Of a stretch of 64,000 bases of DNA, positions 39,087 to 47,654 are shown piece by piece. Source of the stretch: Kitasatospora purpeofusca (GTDB lineage Bacteria > Actinomycetota > Actinomycetes > Streptomycetales > Streptomycetaceae). The stretch's first letter is position 1; every line of letters starts with the position of its first letter. A program made the translations under genes and the position numbers. The notes under the pieces are model-generated. The model did not search any database. It had not been told where the DNA came from and saw only the letters and a list, made by a program, of their open reading frames with translations. The stretch spans positions 62,001-126,000 of the forward strand of contig NZ_JODS01000017.1 of the NCBI RefSeq assembly GCF_000718025.1. Reading direction: 5' to 3'.

Positions 39087-40471
39087 GCGTGATGATCTCC
39101 CTCGTTCTCGGACAGCTGCGTCGGCGGCCAGCCGCCTTCGCCGGAACCGCGGTCGCCCTGCTGCTCGCGATCGCCGCAGTCACCCTGTTCGGCTCCCTGT
39201 TCGCCGCCGACCTCGCCACCCCGGCGGCCGTCCGGAAGGCGGCCGCCGGGCCGGGGCTGATGATCATCGCGGGGGCGTTCGGCGAGATCGCCGTCCTGGT
39301 CGCGTTCTTCGTCGTGGTCAACGCGCTGGGTTTCGCACTCCGTCAGCAGCACCGTGAGCTGGCGCTGCTGCGCACGGTCGCGGCGACGCCCCGGCAGACC
39401 CGGCGGCTGGTGCGCGGCGAGGTCCTCGTCACCACCCTGCTGGTGACCGTGCCGGGCTGGGCACTCGGCGCGGTGGCGGCCCGCTGGTTCCTCGCCGCAC
39501 TCCAGCGGCGCGGCATGGCGTCGCCGGACGTCCGGGTGCCGGGGACGCCGGTGCCGATGCTGGTCGCCCTCGGTGTCGTGCTGCTCGTCGGACTGGCGGC
39601 CTCCGCCGCGGCGGCCCGGCGGATCTCCCGCATCGCGCCCGCGGCGGCGCTGACCGCGAGCTCGACCGAGCACGCGCGGACCGGTGTGCTGCGGCTGCTC
39701 GCCGGGGCCGGCGCGCTGGCGGGCGGTGTCCTGCTGCTGCGGCTGTCGGCGACGCGGCCGGCCGACCAGGTGGACAAGGCGGGGCAGGCGGCGCTGCTCG
39801 CCTCGCTGGTACTGCTGGTCGCGGTCGCCCTGGCCGGACCGTTCGCGGCACGGGTCCTGGCGGCCGTCCTGGGCGGGCCGCTCCGGGTGCTGGCGCCCGG
39901 CGCGGGCTGGCTGGCCGACGCCAACCTGCGCGGTTACGCGCGGCGCCTGTCGTCCGCGGTGGTGCCGGTCGCGCTGCTGGTGGGGCTGTCGGGCACCATG
40001 TCGATCATGACATTCACCGCGGGGCGGACCGCAGCGGCAGCGGGGGGCACCGCCTCCTCCGTGACCTCCGCCACCGACATCTGGCTGCGGCAGGCCGAGC
40101 TGGGGATGCTGGTCTGCTTCGCCGCGGTCTCCGTCGTCAACACCCTGGTCGCCGTGACGGCCGACCGGCGCCGGGAGTTCGCCCTGCTGCGGCTGGTGGG
40201 CGCCACCCGGCCGCAGCTGCTGCGGATGCTCTCGGCGGAGGCGGTGCTGACCACGGCGGTGGGCGTCGTCCTCGGCGCGGCGGTCGCGGGCGCCGCGACC
40301 TCGGCGTTCAGCGCCGCGGTGACGGGCTCGGCGGTGCCGCCGGTGCCGGTGGCGACCTGCGGGTGGATCGTGGCGGGCGCGGCGGCGCTGGTCCTGCCGG
40401 GGATCCTGGTGACCGGCCGCTGGGCGGTCGGCGGCCCGGCGGCGCAGCTGGTGGGCGGCGGCCGTGACTGA
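39083..40471 (+). CDS. FtsX-like ABC transporter permease
   Basis: 462 residues with about eight hydrophobic helices. Two FtsX-type regions are seen: FGEIAVLVAFFVVVNALGFAL with QQHRELALLRTVAATPRQTRRLV, and LGMLVCFAAVSVVNTLVAVT with DRRREFALLRLVGATRPQLLRML. The repeated ELALLR.(V)GATxxQ coupling motif contacts the ATPase. It starts at GTG overlapping the ATPase stop (GTGA), so they are coupled, and its own 3' end overlaps the sensor-kinase gene by eight bases. The substrate is unknown; antimicrobial peptide export is typical for this class. Confidence 0.9.
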   Translation: MSVMISLVLGQLRRRPAAFAGTAVALLLAIAAVTLFGSLFAADLATPAAVRKAAAGPGLMIIAGAFGEIAVLVAFFVVVNALGFALRQQHRELALLRTVAATPRQTRRLVRGEVLVTTLLVTVPGWALGAVAARWFLAALQRRGMASPDVRVPGTPVPMLVALGVVLLVGLAASAAAARRISRIAPAAALTASSTEHARTGVLRLLAGAGALAGGVLLLRLSATRPADQVDKAGQAALLASLVLLVAVALAGPFAARVLAAVLGGPLRVLAPGAGWLADANLRGYARRLSSAVVPVALLVGLSGTMSIMTFTAGRTAAAAGGTASSVTSATDIWLRQAELGMLVCFAAVSVVNTLVAVTADRRREFALLRLVGATRPQLLRMLSAEAVLTTAVGVVLGAAVAGAATSAFSAAVTGSAVPPVPVATCGWIVAGAAALVLPGILVTGRWAVGGPAAQLVGGGRD

Positions 40472-41819
40472 GCGTGCCGAGGGCCCGGCCGACGACACGG
40501 CCGACGACACAGGCAGGGGCGCGCGCCGGGGCGCCGCACCCGGGTGGCGGCGCCACCTCGCCGTCCGGGGCGGGGACTGGGCCTTCGCGGTCCTCGGGCT
40601 GCCGGTCGCGCTGCTCGGCGGGCTGTGCGCCATCGCGGTCCTGTACGCGGGAGTCCTGCTCTCGCTGACGGTGGTCGGCCTGCCGTTCGTCGCCCTCGCG
40701 CTGCTGGGTGTGCGCCGGCTCGGCGCACCGCAGCGGTGGCTGGTGGACCGGCTGCTCGGCGAACGGATCGAGGCGCCGGCCCCGCTGCCCCGCCCGGCGG
40801 GGGTACTGGCCCGGGGCCGGGCGGTGCTCACCGATCCGGTCGCCTGGCGGGTGCTGCTCCACCTGGTGCTGCGCCTGCCGTTGGGCGTGCTCGGATTCGC
40901 GGCCGCCGTGCTGCTTCCGCTCGGCGGCGGGTGGCTGGTCGGCTTCCCGCTCTGGATCCGGCTGCTGGAACCCGGCCCCCGGACGGCCGGCTGGCCCGAG
41001 TTCGTCGCCGTGCCCCTGGGCCTGGTGCTGCTGGCCTCGGCGCCTGGTGCGGTCCGGGCGCTCAGCGGGGTGAACCGGCGGCTGGCCCGGGTCCTGCTCG
41101 GACCGGTCCGCACGCAGCAGCGCGTACGACAGCTGGAGAACGCCCGCACCGGGCTGATCGCGGCCAACACCGACCGGCTCCGCGGCCTGGAGCGCGATCT
41201 GCACGACGGCACACAGGCGCGGCTGGTCGCGCTGGCGATCACGCTCGCGCTCGCCGAGGACGCGCTCGGCCCCGAGAGAGCGCCCACGCCGAACCCGTCC
41301 GCCCCCGCGGACACCGCCCGGCTGCGCGCCCTCGTCACCCGCGCCCGCGGGCAGACGGACGACACCATCGCCGAGCTCCGCCTGCTCACCCGGGGCATCC
41401 ACCCGGTGACGCCGGAGGGCGGCCTCGGCGAGGCCCTGCCCGGTCTCACCGCGACCTGCCCGGTACCGGTCGACCTCCGGCTGGACCTGCGCCAACGACC
41501 GGAGCCGGCGATCGAACAGGCGGTCTACTACTGCGTCGCCGAGCTGCTCACCAACATCGCCAAGCACAGCGGGGCCCGCTCGGCGGAACTCGCGGTGCGC
41601 GCGGCCGACGGCCGGGTCCGGGTGCTGGTGCGCGACGACGGCCGGGGCGGGGCGGCCCCCGGCGGCGGAGCTGCGCCCGGCGGCGGAGCTGCGCCCGGCG
41701 GCGGCAGCGGCCTGGCCGGTCTGACCGAGCGGCTGGCGGCGGTGGACGGGGTGCTGCGGGTGGACAGCCCGCCCGGCGGGCCCACCACGGTCACGGCCGA
41801 GCTCCCGACGACCCTGTGA
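40464..41819 (+). CDS. NarL-type sensor histidine kinase (HisKA_3)
   Basis: 451 residues. Four hydrophobic helices (about residues 37-180) form a membrane sensor domain of the type common in Streptomyces. HisKA_3 follows, with His in RDLHDGTQARLVALAITLAL, then a HATPase with CVAELLTNIAKHSGA (N box) and RDDGRGG (G1). The ATP lid contains an unusual glycine/alanine/proline tandem repeat (GGGAAP units) before GSGLAGLTERL. Translation is coupled to the permease gene by an overlap of eight bases. Its likely partner is the convergent regulator at 41827. Confidence 0.9.
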   Translation: MTERAEGPADDTADDTGRGARRGAAPGWRRHLAVRGGDWAFAVLGLPVALLGGLCAIAVLYAGVLLSLTVVGLPFVALALLGVRRLGAPQRWLVDRLLGERIEAPAPLPRPAGVLARGRAVLTDPVAWRVLLHLVLRLPLGVLGFAAAVLLPLGGGWLVGFPLWIRLLEPGPRTAGWPEFVAVPLGLVLLASAPGAVRALSGVNRRLARVLLGPVRTQQRVRQLENARTGLIAANTDRLRGLERDLHDGTQARLVALAITLALAEDALGPERAPTPNPSAPADTARLRALVTRARGQTDDTIAELRLLTRGIHPVTPEGGLGEALPGLTATCPVPVDLRLDLRQRPEPAIEQAVYYCVAELLTNIAKHSGARSAELAVRAADGRVRVLVRDDGRGGAAPGGGAAPGGGAAPGGGSGLAGLTERLAAVDGVLRVDSPPGGPTTVTAELPTTL

Positions 41820-41826
41820 GCCGCCG

Positions 41827-42492
41827 TCACCCCTCCTGGTCGGCCAGGTACGCGAGCACCGCCTTCACCCGCCGGTTGTCGACGTCCGTGGCGGGCAGGT
41901 CGAACTTGGTGAAGACGGCGGCCACGTGCTTCTCCACCGCCCGCTCGGACACCACCAGCAGCGCGGCGATCGAACGGTTGGAGTGGCCCTGCGCCATCAG
42001 CTCCAGCACCTCGCGCTCGCGCGGCGTCAGGCTGTCCACCGGGCGCCGCCGCGCGCCGCGCATCAACCGGGTGACCACCTCCGGGTCGAGTGCCGTGCCA
42101 CCGTCGGCGACCCGGTGCAGCGCGTCCATGAACTCCGAGGTCCGGGCCACGCGTTCCTTCAGCAGGTAGCCGATCCCCGCGGCGCCGCCCGCCAGCAACC
42201 GGGCCGCCCAGGTCGTCTCGACGTGCTGGGAGAACACCAGGATGCCCACCCCCGGGTCGGTCGAACGGATCTCGACGGCGGCCCGGATCCCCTCGTCGGT
42301 GTGGGTGGGCGGCATCCGGATGTCCACCACGGCGACGTCCGGCCGGTGCTCCGCCACCGCGGCGAGCAGCTCGGGCGCCGTCCCGGCCGTCGCCACCACC
42401 TCGCACCCCCGCGCGCCGAGCAGCTCGACCATGCCGTCCCGGAGGACGACGGAGTCCTCGGCCAGTACCACGCGCAACCGCTTGTCGATCAT
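41827..42492 (-). CDS. NarL/LuxR-family response regulator
   Basis: 221 residues. The receiver domain has LAEDSVVLRDG, the phosphoacceptor in VAVVDIRMPPTHTDEG and the lysine in GYLLKERV. The LuxR-type helix-turn-helix has LTPREREVLELMAQGHSNRSIAALLVVSERAVEKHV in two adjoining halves. It is encoded tail to tail with its likely kinase, only 7 bases between the stop codons, which leaves no room for a terminator. GATAAT stands six bases before the ATG, suggesting a leaderless message. Confidence 0.92.
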   Translation of the reverse strand: MIDKRLRVVLAEDSVVLRDGMVELLGARGCEVVATAGTAPELLAAVAEHRPDVAVVDIRMPPTHTDEGIRAAVEIRSTDPGVGILVFSQHVETTWAARLLAGGAAGIGYLLKERVARTSEFMDALHRVADGGTALDPEVVTRLMRGARRRPVDSLTPREREVLELMAQGHSNRSIAALLVVSERAVEKHVAAVFTKFDLPATDVDNRRVKAVLAYLADQEG

Positions 42493-42498
42493 GAAGCC

Positions 42499-42504
42499 AT
42501 TATC
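42499..42504 (-). promoter_or_regulatory. -10 box upstream of the NarL-type regulator
   Basis: GATAAT on the minus strand, six bases before the ATG at 42492. Confidence 0.4.
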
Positions 42505-42577
42505 GGGTCCGCCCGATCCGGCCGGGAGCCGCAGGTGGGCGGGCCGGATCGGGCGGGCAGATCTCGTCGGTCAGGAA

Positions 42578-45500
42578 TCATTCGTCCCTACGGCGCATCG
42601 TGCCGATGAACCCCACGATCGGAACGAGCAGGACGGATGCCCGGCCCAGAGAACCTCGTAGGACCGGGAACCACGCATTGTGCAAACCCATCAAGGGTGG
42701 CGGCGCCTCTTCTGCCGCTCTCAGGAGATCCAAGGTCTCGTACTCGAGCCAGCGACGGCCGGTGGTGCCGTCGGGCTCTGCCACCACACAACTCTCAGTG
42801 ACGGAAAGCAGGTCCTCATAAGCCGTGAGGTGATGTCGGACGACGCACTGCTCCGGTGGTACACCCAGGAGGAGCATGCGCGCATCGGACTCCATCAGTC
42901 TCCCGAGCGGCGACTCCGGACCGAACGCGTATCCGATGTGGCTTTCAATCAGGGCATGCTCAGCCATCAGATGATCGGCGTCCCGGCCCAGGGCGACGAA
43001 GGACTGCTGGGGATGGCGGCTGCGGACGCTTCCCGGTAACTGGCGCAGGAGTTCGGCCAGACGCCCCGCCCGCGCGGAGACCGGCGTACGGTCGGGGTCG
43101 AAGGGCGGCATAGCGTCGCGGTAGGCCGCGGCGGCCTCCGGTGTCAGTCCTTCGAGGGCGCGTCGGGTGAACGGTGAACGGAGGGAGTTCTCGGGGGTCG
43201 CGGCCGACATCACCAGGGTGCCTTGCTCACCGAGCACGTCCAGTAGCGCGGTGAGAAGCCGCTCCGGGTGGACCTCCGGTCCCAGTTCCTGGTCGTCGAC
43301 CTCGACCAGGAGCAGTTCGCCCTGCCGGACGCCGAGTTGGCGGAGCCGTGTACGGAGTTCGGCAACGGAGTAGCCGGAGGCACTGTTCCGGGGAATACTA
43401 CGCGTGCCTACTGCCCGCAGCAGCCCGATGATCTCAGGGGCCGTACGCCCGGGCAGGCCCAGCCACGCCTGCTCGCTCCGACGCTCCTCATCACGCACGA
43501 GGAAGGGCATGAAGGCCCGCACCGTCCCGGCCGCGGCGCTGTCGGTCAGCTCCCGGTACAACTCGTCGGACACCACGATGGCGATCGGGGAGTCCGGGTC
43601 CTGGTCCAGGACGGCACGGCCCTCCTTCGTACCCAGCAGCGTGACGGCTCGTTGCAACGGCCTCAGGTCGTCCGCAACCCAGCTACCCGCGTCGGCCTCG
43701 AAAACAGCGACACACAGTTGCGTCCGGTCCGCCCGGGACGCTGTCTCCGTGCGGCGCAGTGCCTCGACGTTGGTGCGGAGCTCGGGGAGGTGGTCGGTGA
43801 ACAACGCAGCCACCGGAATCGACCTGTCCCAGAGATTGACCTGTCCGCCGGGGAACGACCGAGTGACGAGAGGCGTCCGCACGTCCTCGGCCCAGCTCCG
43901 GGACCGCGGCAGGTCCGCCAGCCGGGCAAACCGGTCCGACCAGACCCACAACGGATCCGCCCGCCCGGCGGCGGTGTACGCCGTGGCGCGTCTTCGGCCG
44001 GCCGACTCGTCCGTGAGCACCACCGGGATCCGGAACAGCACCGCACAGGCCGTGCCCGATCCCGGGGCGGGGACCACACCGACATCCGGGGTCAGGTTCA
44101 GCAGGTGGTCGAGCCGGGCCCCTCCGGTGCGGTCGAGCAGGAACACGATCCGGAGCCTGGCAGAGGTCCGGTCCGGAACGGCGAGGCTCTCGACCGCTGG
44201 TCCGTCACCGGTGACCGTCCGGACATCGATCAGCGCACGAATCCCTCCGTCCGCCCGTCGACAGGAGAAGTCCCACCGGCCCTCGTCTCCCCCGGTCTCC
44301 CTGACCAGGGTGAACGCCGGTTCCAGGAAGTCCTTGAGCGAGTTCGCGAGAGACCGGCTCAGCTGAGCGGGATTCCACGCGCCGGCCGCCGTCAGGTCCC
44401 GGCCGTGGGCGAAGGACACCAAGGCCCGCATCAGTTCCTGGTCCTTCCGCGGGATCCCCGCGTTGCGGGCCTTCAACTCCGCCGCGACCGCCTCGTAGGC
44501 ATGTCGAACCGCCGGGTCGAGGAAATCCTCCGCCAAGCGGTTGCGCAGCAGCGCCAACGGCGCTGCCGGGCCGAGGAACCACAGGCCCGGGTCGGACGTC
44601 GAGCTGCGGGTGTGCTCCTGGGCGAGTACCCGGTCGACCGTGTCCAGGTCCAGCACGTCGGGGCCGCCGACCAGGCCCTGCGCCGCGAGGTGCGCGAGTC
44701 GCACCGCGAAACTGCCGTCACGTTCGGGGAGGAGCGACCGGCTCACCAGAACGGACAGCCCGTACCCCGCGCCGAGCGTCTCCAAGTCCAGTGCCCGGGC
44801 CAGTTGCGGCGCGCCCGCGCCGTCCAGGAGCAGCACCGTCGGGGCGTTGCCCCGTGCCCGCAGAATCCTCGCGAGGTCGCCGAACGGCAGAACGGCGACC
44901 GGTCCTTGCAGGTACACGAGCAGTGAGTCCTCTGCCAGGGCGGAGGACTGTTCGATCGCCGTCAGGATCGCCGCGGGATCCGCAGGGTCGAACAGCACCC
45001 GGCACCGGTCGGGGCCGAGACCCCAGCTGGTCGGCGAGGTCAGCACCTCGTGGAGTGCGTCCAGTCCCGCTCGGTCTCGTGGACGCGCGAGGGGCCCGAT
45101 GCGCGGGGGGAGCCCGATGAGCACCGCCGCGCTCCGGGCCGGGTCGGGGAACCTCGGGGTGGCCGGTGCCTCACGATCGGCAGGAGCCGCAGCCGTTTTC
45201 GCGCGCGGCCTCCGCCCCGCCTCCAACAGCGCCCGGATCTCCGCCGAGGCCACCGCGAACGGCCGCAGGTCCGGCGGCAATTGCTCCGCGTCCGGCACCG
45301 CGATCCCCTCCAGTGCCCGCGCCGCCCCCGGGTGCCGGGAGGCGATGTGGCGGGTCAGGGCGGACTGGACGGTCCAGGCGTCGTGGCGGGTGAGTCTGGG
45401 GGCCAGGGCTTCACGGGCCTCGGGGCGGATCGTCAGGACCACGGACCCGTCGTCGCTGCGGAGGTCGAACAGTCCGGAGGTCAGGACCTCGGCGAGGTCC

Positions 45501-46723
45501 TCCGTGCCGGCCTCCGGCACCACCTCCTGCCGGACGAGCCGCAGCAGAGGGAGGCTCAACCGGCCGAACGGACTGCACAGGGCGGCCATCCGCCGGGCCT
45601 CCGGGGACGCGGTGTGCAGGAAGGCGGCGATGCGTCGATGGGTGTCCTCGGGCTCCGGTTCGCCCTCGGGGAGGAAGGGCGAGGTGAGGGTGCCGCTCGC
45701 GGGGACGAGCACCGCGTCGAAGCCCGCGGGGGCGCCGCGCATCATGCCGTTCGCCCAGCGGCCCAGCGAGTGCGGGGTGAAGGACAGGGTTGGCAGGGGC
45801 ACCCAGCCCGCGTCGGCGCCGAACAGGGCTGTGAGCATCAGGGGGACGGCGTGGTCGAGCTCGGTGTTGCGGCCCGGTCGGACGCGGTGCCGGGCGCGGA
45901 CGGCCGGCAGGTCGAGGGCGGTGCGGTTCCAGAGCCGCCCGGGCAGCGGGTTGAGCAGGGCGACCGGCCCGGCGGTGCCCCAGTGTCGCAGTAGGCGCCA
46001 GACCTCCCCGTCGTGCCAAGCGGGGGCCGCGCAGTCGGAGAGGACCACGACGAGCCGGCGGGTGCCCGCCAGGCGTCCGTGGGCCACCGGTCGGCCGTGG
46101 AGGTCCTCGACAGCCGGTTCGGGGCCGGGGTCGAGCCGGAGCGAGGTGATCCGGCGGAAGGCTCCGAGGCCGGCCAGGAGGGTGGTGAACTCGTCCGCGC
46201 TGTCCTGCCAGATCGCCATCGTCGGTGAGGAGTCGGTCAGGACGACAGCCTCGAACCACGGTTCGGGGGCGGGGCGGAAGACCGGCGCGAGGTCGCCGTC
46301 GCGGGCGTAGGCGGCCATGGTCGCGCCGAAGTCGAGGACCTGCCGGGGGCCGTGCGGATAGCGGCGTTTGAACGGGCGCAGGGCGCGTCCGAGTTCCAGC
46401 GTGTGCGGCAGGGCGCGGGCGGCGGCCACCCGGACCCGAACGCCGGTCGGTGCGGATCCGGCCGCGAGGCCGTCGTAGACGGGCGGCCCGGCCTCCGGTG
46501 GGTCCGCTTCGGGGAGGTCCTCCGCTGCGGGAGCGTCGGGGTCGGTCGGCCGTGACGGGGCCGGGGCCGGTGGCGGGGTGGTGGCGAGCGGTGATTCCGG
46601 GACCGCTCCGGACGGTACCCGGCCGGCGGCGAGCCACAGCGCGTCCGCGAGAGCGGCGGGGTCGGTGTCCGGTGGCAGGAACCGGCTGAGCGCCGTCAGA
46701 AGGTCGGCCGTGCGGTCAGGCAC
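42578..46723 (-). CDS. SAV_2336/vWA-like protein fused to a catalytically dead caspase-like domain and an AAC(3)-like C-terminus
   Basis: 1381 residues. Residues about 90-350 match SAV_2336 N-terminal-type proteins: ALRPFKRRYPHG, VFRPAPEPWFEAVVLTDSSP and WNRTALDLPAVR. DxSxT (Asp164, Ser166, Thr168) looks like a vWA metal site. Residues about 530-730 align with actinobacterial caspases (SAAVLIGLPP, CRVLFDPADPAAILTAIE), but the catalytic His is replaced (LLVYLQGPV, Pro608) and so is the Cys (LLLDGAGAP, Gly635). Residues about 1107-1310 follow AAC(3) antibiotic N-acetyltransferases: LRQLGVRQGELLLV, LLDVLGEQGTLVMSA, MPPFDPDRTPV, HPQQSFVALG, FGPESPLGRL. The usual HSS motif there is EVD. The region at 730-1100 is unknown. 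The GTG start overlaps the MoxR gene by eight bases. The role as conflict-system effector or scaffold is inferred. Confidence 0.8.
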   Translation of the reverse strand: MPDRTADLLTALSRFLPPDTDPAALADALWLAAGRVPSGAVPESPLATTPPPAPAPSRPTDPDAPAAEDLPEADPPEAGPPVYDGLAAGSAPTGVRVRVAAARALPHTLELGRALRPFKRRYPHGPRQVLDFGATMAAYARDGDLAPVFRPAPEPWFEAVVLTDSSPTMAIWQDSADEFTTLLAGLGAFRRITSLRLDPGPEPAVEDLHGRPVAHGRLAGTRRLVVVLSDCAAPAWHDGEVWRLLRHWGTAGPVALLNPLPGRLWNRTALDLPAVRARHRVRPGRNTELDHAVPLMLTALFGADAGWVPLPTLSFTPHSLGRWANGMMRGAPAGFDAVLVPASGTLTSPFLPEGEPEPEDTHRRIAAFLHTASPEARRMAALCSPFGRLSLPLLRLVRQEVVPEAGTEDLAEVLTSGLFDLRSDDGSVVLTIRPEAREALAPRLTRHDAWTVQSALTRHIASRHPGAARALEGIAVPDAEQLPPDLRPFAVASAEIRALLEAGRRPRAKTAAAPADREAPATPRFPDPARSAAVLIGLPPRIGPLARPRDRAGLDALHEVLTSPTSWGLGPDRCRVLFDPADPAAILTAIEQSSALAEDSLLVYLQGPVAVLPFGDLARILRARGNAPTVLLLDGAGAPQLARALDLETLGAGYGLSVLVSRSLLPERDGSFAVRLAHLAAQGLVGGPDVLDLDTVDRVLAQEHTRSSTSDPGLWFLGPAAPLALLRNRLAEDFLDPAVRHAYEAVAAELKARNAGIPRKDQELMRALVSFAHGRDLTAAGAWNPAQLSRSLANSLKDFLEPAFTLVRETGGDEGRWDFSCRRADGGIRALIDVRTVTGDGPAVESLAVPDRTSARLRIVFLLDRTGGARLDHLLNLTPDVGVVPAPGSGTACAVLFRIPVVLTDESAGRRRATAYTAAGRADPLWVWSDRFARLADLPRSRSWAEDVRTPLVTRSFPGGQVNLWDRSIPVAALFTDHLPELRTNVEALRRTETASRADRTQLCVAVFEADAGSWVADDLRPLQRAVTLLGTKEGRAVLDQDPDSPIAIVVSDELYRELTDSAAAGTVRAFMPFLVRDEERRSEQAWLGLPGRTAPEIIGLLRAVGTRSIPRNSASGYSVAELRTRLRQLGVRQGELLLVEVDDQELGPEVHPERLLTALLDVLGEQGTLVMSAATPENSLRSPFTRRALEGLTPEAAAAYRDAMPPFDPDRTPVSARAGRLAELLRQLPGSVRSRHPQQSFVALGRDADHLMAEHALIESHIGYAFGPESPLGRLMESDARMLLLGVPPEQCVVRHHLTAYEDLLSVTESCVVAEPDGTTGRRWLEYETLDLLRAAEEAPPPLMGLHNAWFPVLRGSLGRASVLLVPIVGFIGTMRRRDE

Positions 46724-47654
46724 CGGAGAGGTCCCGGAGCAGGAGTCCGAGCAGCCGGTCGAGCTGTGCCCGGTCCGGCGCGTCGGGGTCCGTCACCAGG
46801 CGGACGGCGTTGAGCAGTTGGTCGACCGCCAGGTTGTCGCCCCGGGCCACCCGGTCGGCGAACTCGGTGATGAGCTCCTCCGCGGGTACGAGGTCCGGGC
46901 CGGCCAGGCTCAGGTGGGCGGCGACGGCGCGGCGCAGGGTGTCGGCCGTCGGCTTCGGCATGTCGAAGCGGACGCAGCGCCGCAGGAAGGGCGCCGGGAA
47001 GTCGCGTTCGCCGTTGCTGGTCAGCACGATGATCGGGAAGGTGGTGCACCGGACCCGGCCGTCCACGACGGTGGCGGTCTCCCGGGAGTCCCACTCGCGG
47101 ACCTCGACCTCGCGCCGCGCGTGGCGGACGAGCTCGGGGATCTCGAACGCCCCGCTCTCCAGGACGTCGAGGAGGTCGGTCGGCAGGTCGATGTCGCTCT
47201 TGTCGATCTCGTCGACGAGCAGTGCCCGCGGCTTGTTCCCGCTCGGGAGCAGTGCGGTGCCCAGCGGGCCGAGTTGCAGGAACGGCGCGATGTCGGGAAG
47301 GCCGTCCGCCGAGGTCTCCTGGACGCGGACGGCGTGGATGTGGCCGAGGGCGTCGTAGCGGCAGAGGGCCTCGGGGAGGGTGCTGCGCGAGGTGATGTGC
47401 CACTTGAGTACGGGGCCCAGCTTGAGTTCGGCGGCGACCTGGGCGATCACCGACGACTTGCCGGTGCCGGTGTTCCCGGTGATCAGCAGCGGCCGGTGCA
47501 GGTACAGCGCGGCGTTGACCGCGTCGGTCAGTCCTTCCGGCGGCTGGAAGGCCCGGTGCGGTTCCTCGCCGTCGAACCGGCGCCAGGGCGGCGGCGGCGC
47601 GAAGGTCACGTCGCGTGGCTCGCCGTCGCCGCGGTAGTAGCTCTGCCAGGACAT
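46716..47654 (-). CDS. MoxR-family AAA+ ATPase
   Basis: 312 residues: Walker A GNTGTGKSS (60-68), Walker B ALLVDEID (Asp148, Glu149), sensor-1 Asn214 in VLTSNGERDFP, and arginine finger candidates in FLRRCVRFDMP. A short variable N-terminus contains WQSYYRGDGEP. MoxR ATPases remodel vWA-domain partners, and the next gene encodes such a protein. The ATG overlaps the caspase-gene stop by one base (TGATG), and the 3' end overlaps the next gene by eight bases. In the vWA-MoxR-VMAP class of conflict systems the ATPase is the core regulatory component. Confidence 0.9.
   Translation of the reverse strand: MSWQSYYRGDGEPRDVTFAPPPPWRRFDGEEPHRAFQPPEGLTDAVNAALYLHRPLLITGNTGTGKSSVIAQVAAELKLGPVLKWHITSRSTLPEALCRYDALGHIHAVRVQETSADGLPDIAPFLQLGPLGTALLPSGNKPRALLVDEIDKSDIDLPTDLLDVLESGAFEIPELVRHARREVEVREWDSRETATVVDGRVRCTTFPIIVLTSNGERDFPAPFLRRCVRFDMPKPTADTLRRAVAAHLSLAGPDLVPAEELITEFADRVARGDNLAVDQLLNAVRLVTDPDAPDRAQLDRLLGLLLRDLSGA

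Noticed and set aside
42794..43405. A stand-alone aminoglycoside resistance gene
   Set aside because: The AAC(3)-like region has no start of its own, is in frame with the rest of a 1381-residue protein, and lacks the usual HSS motif.
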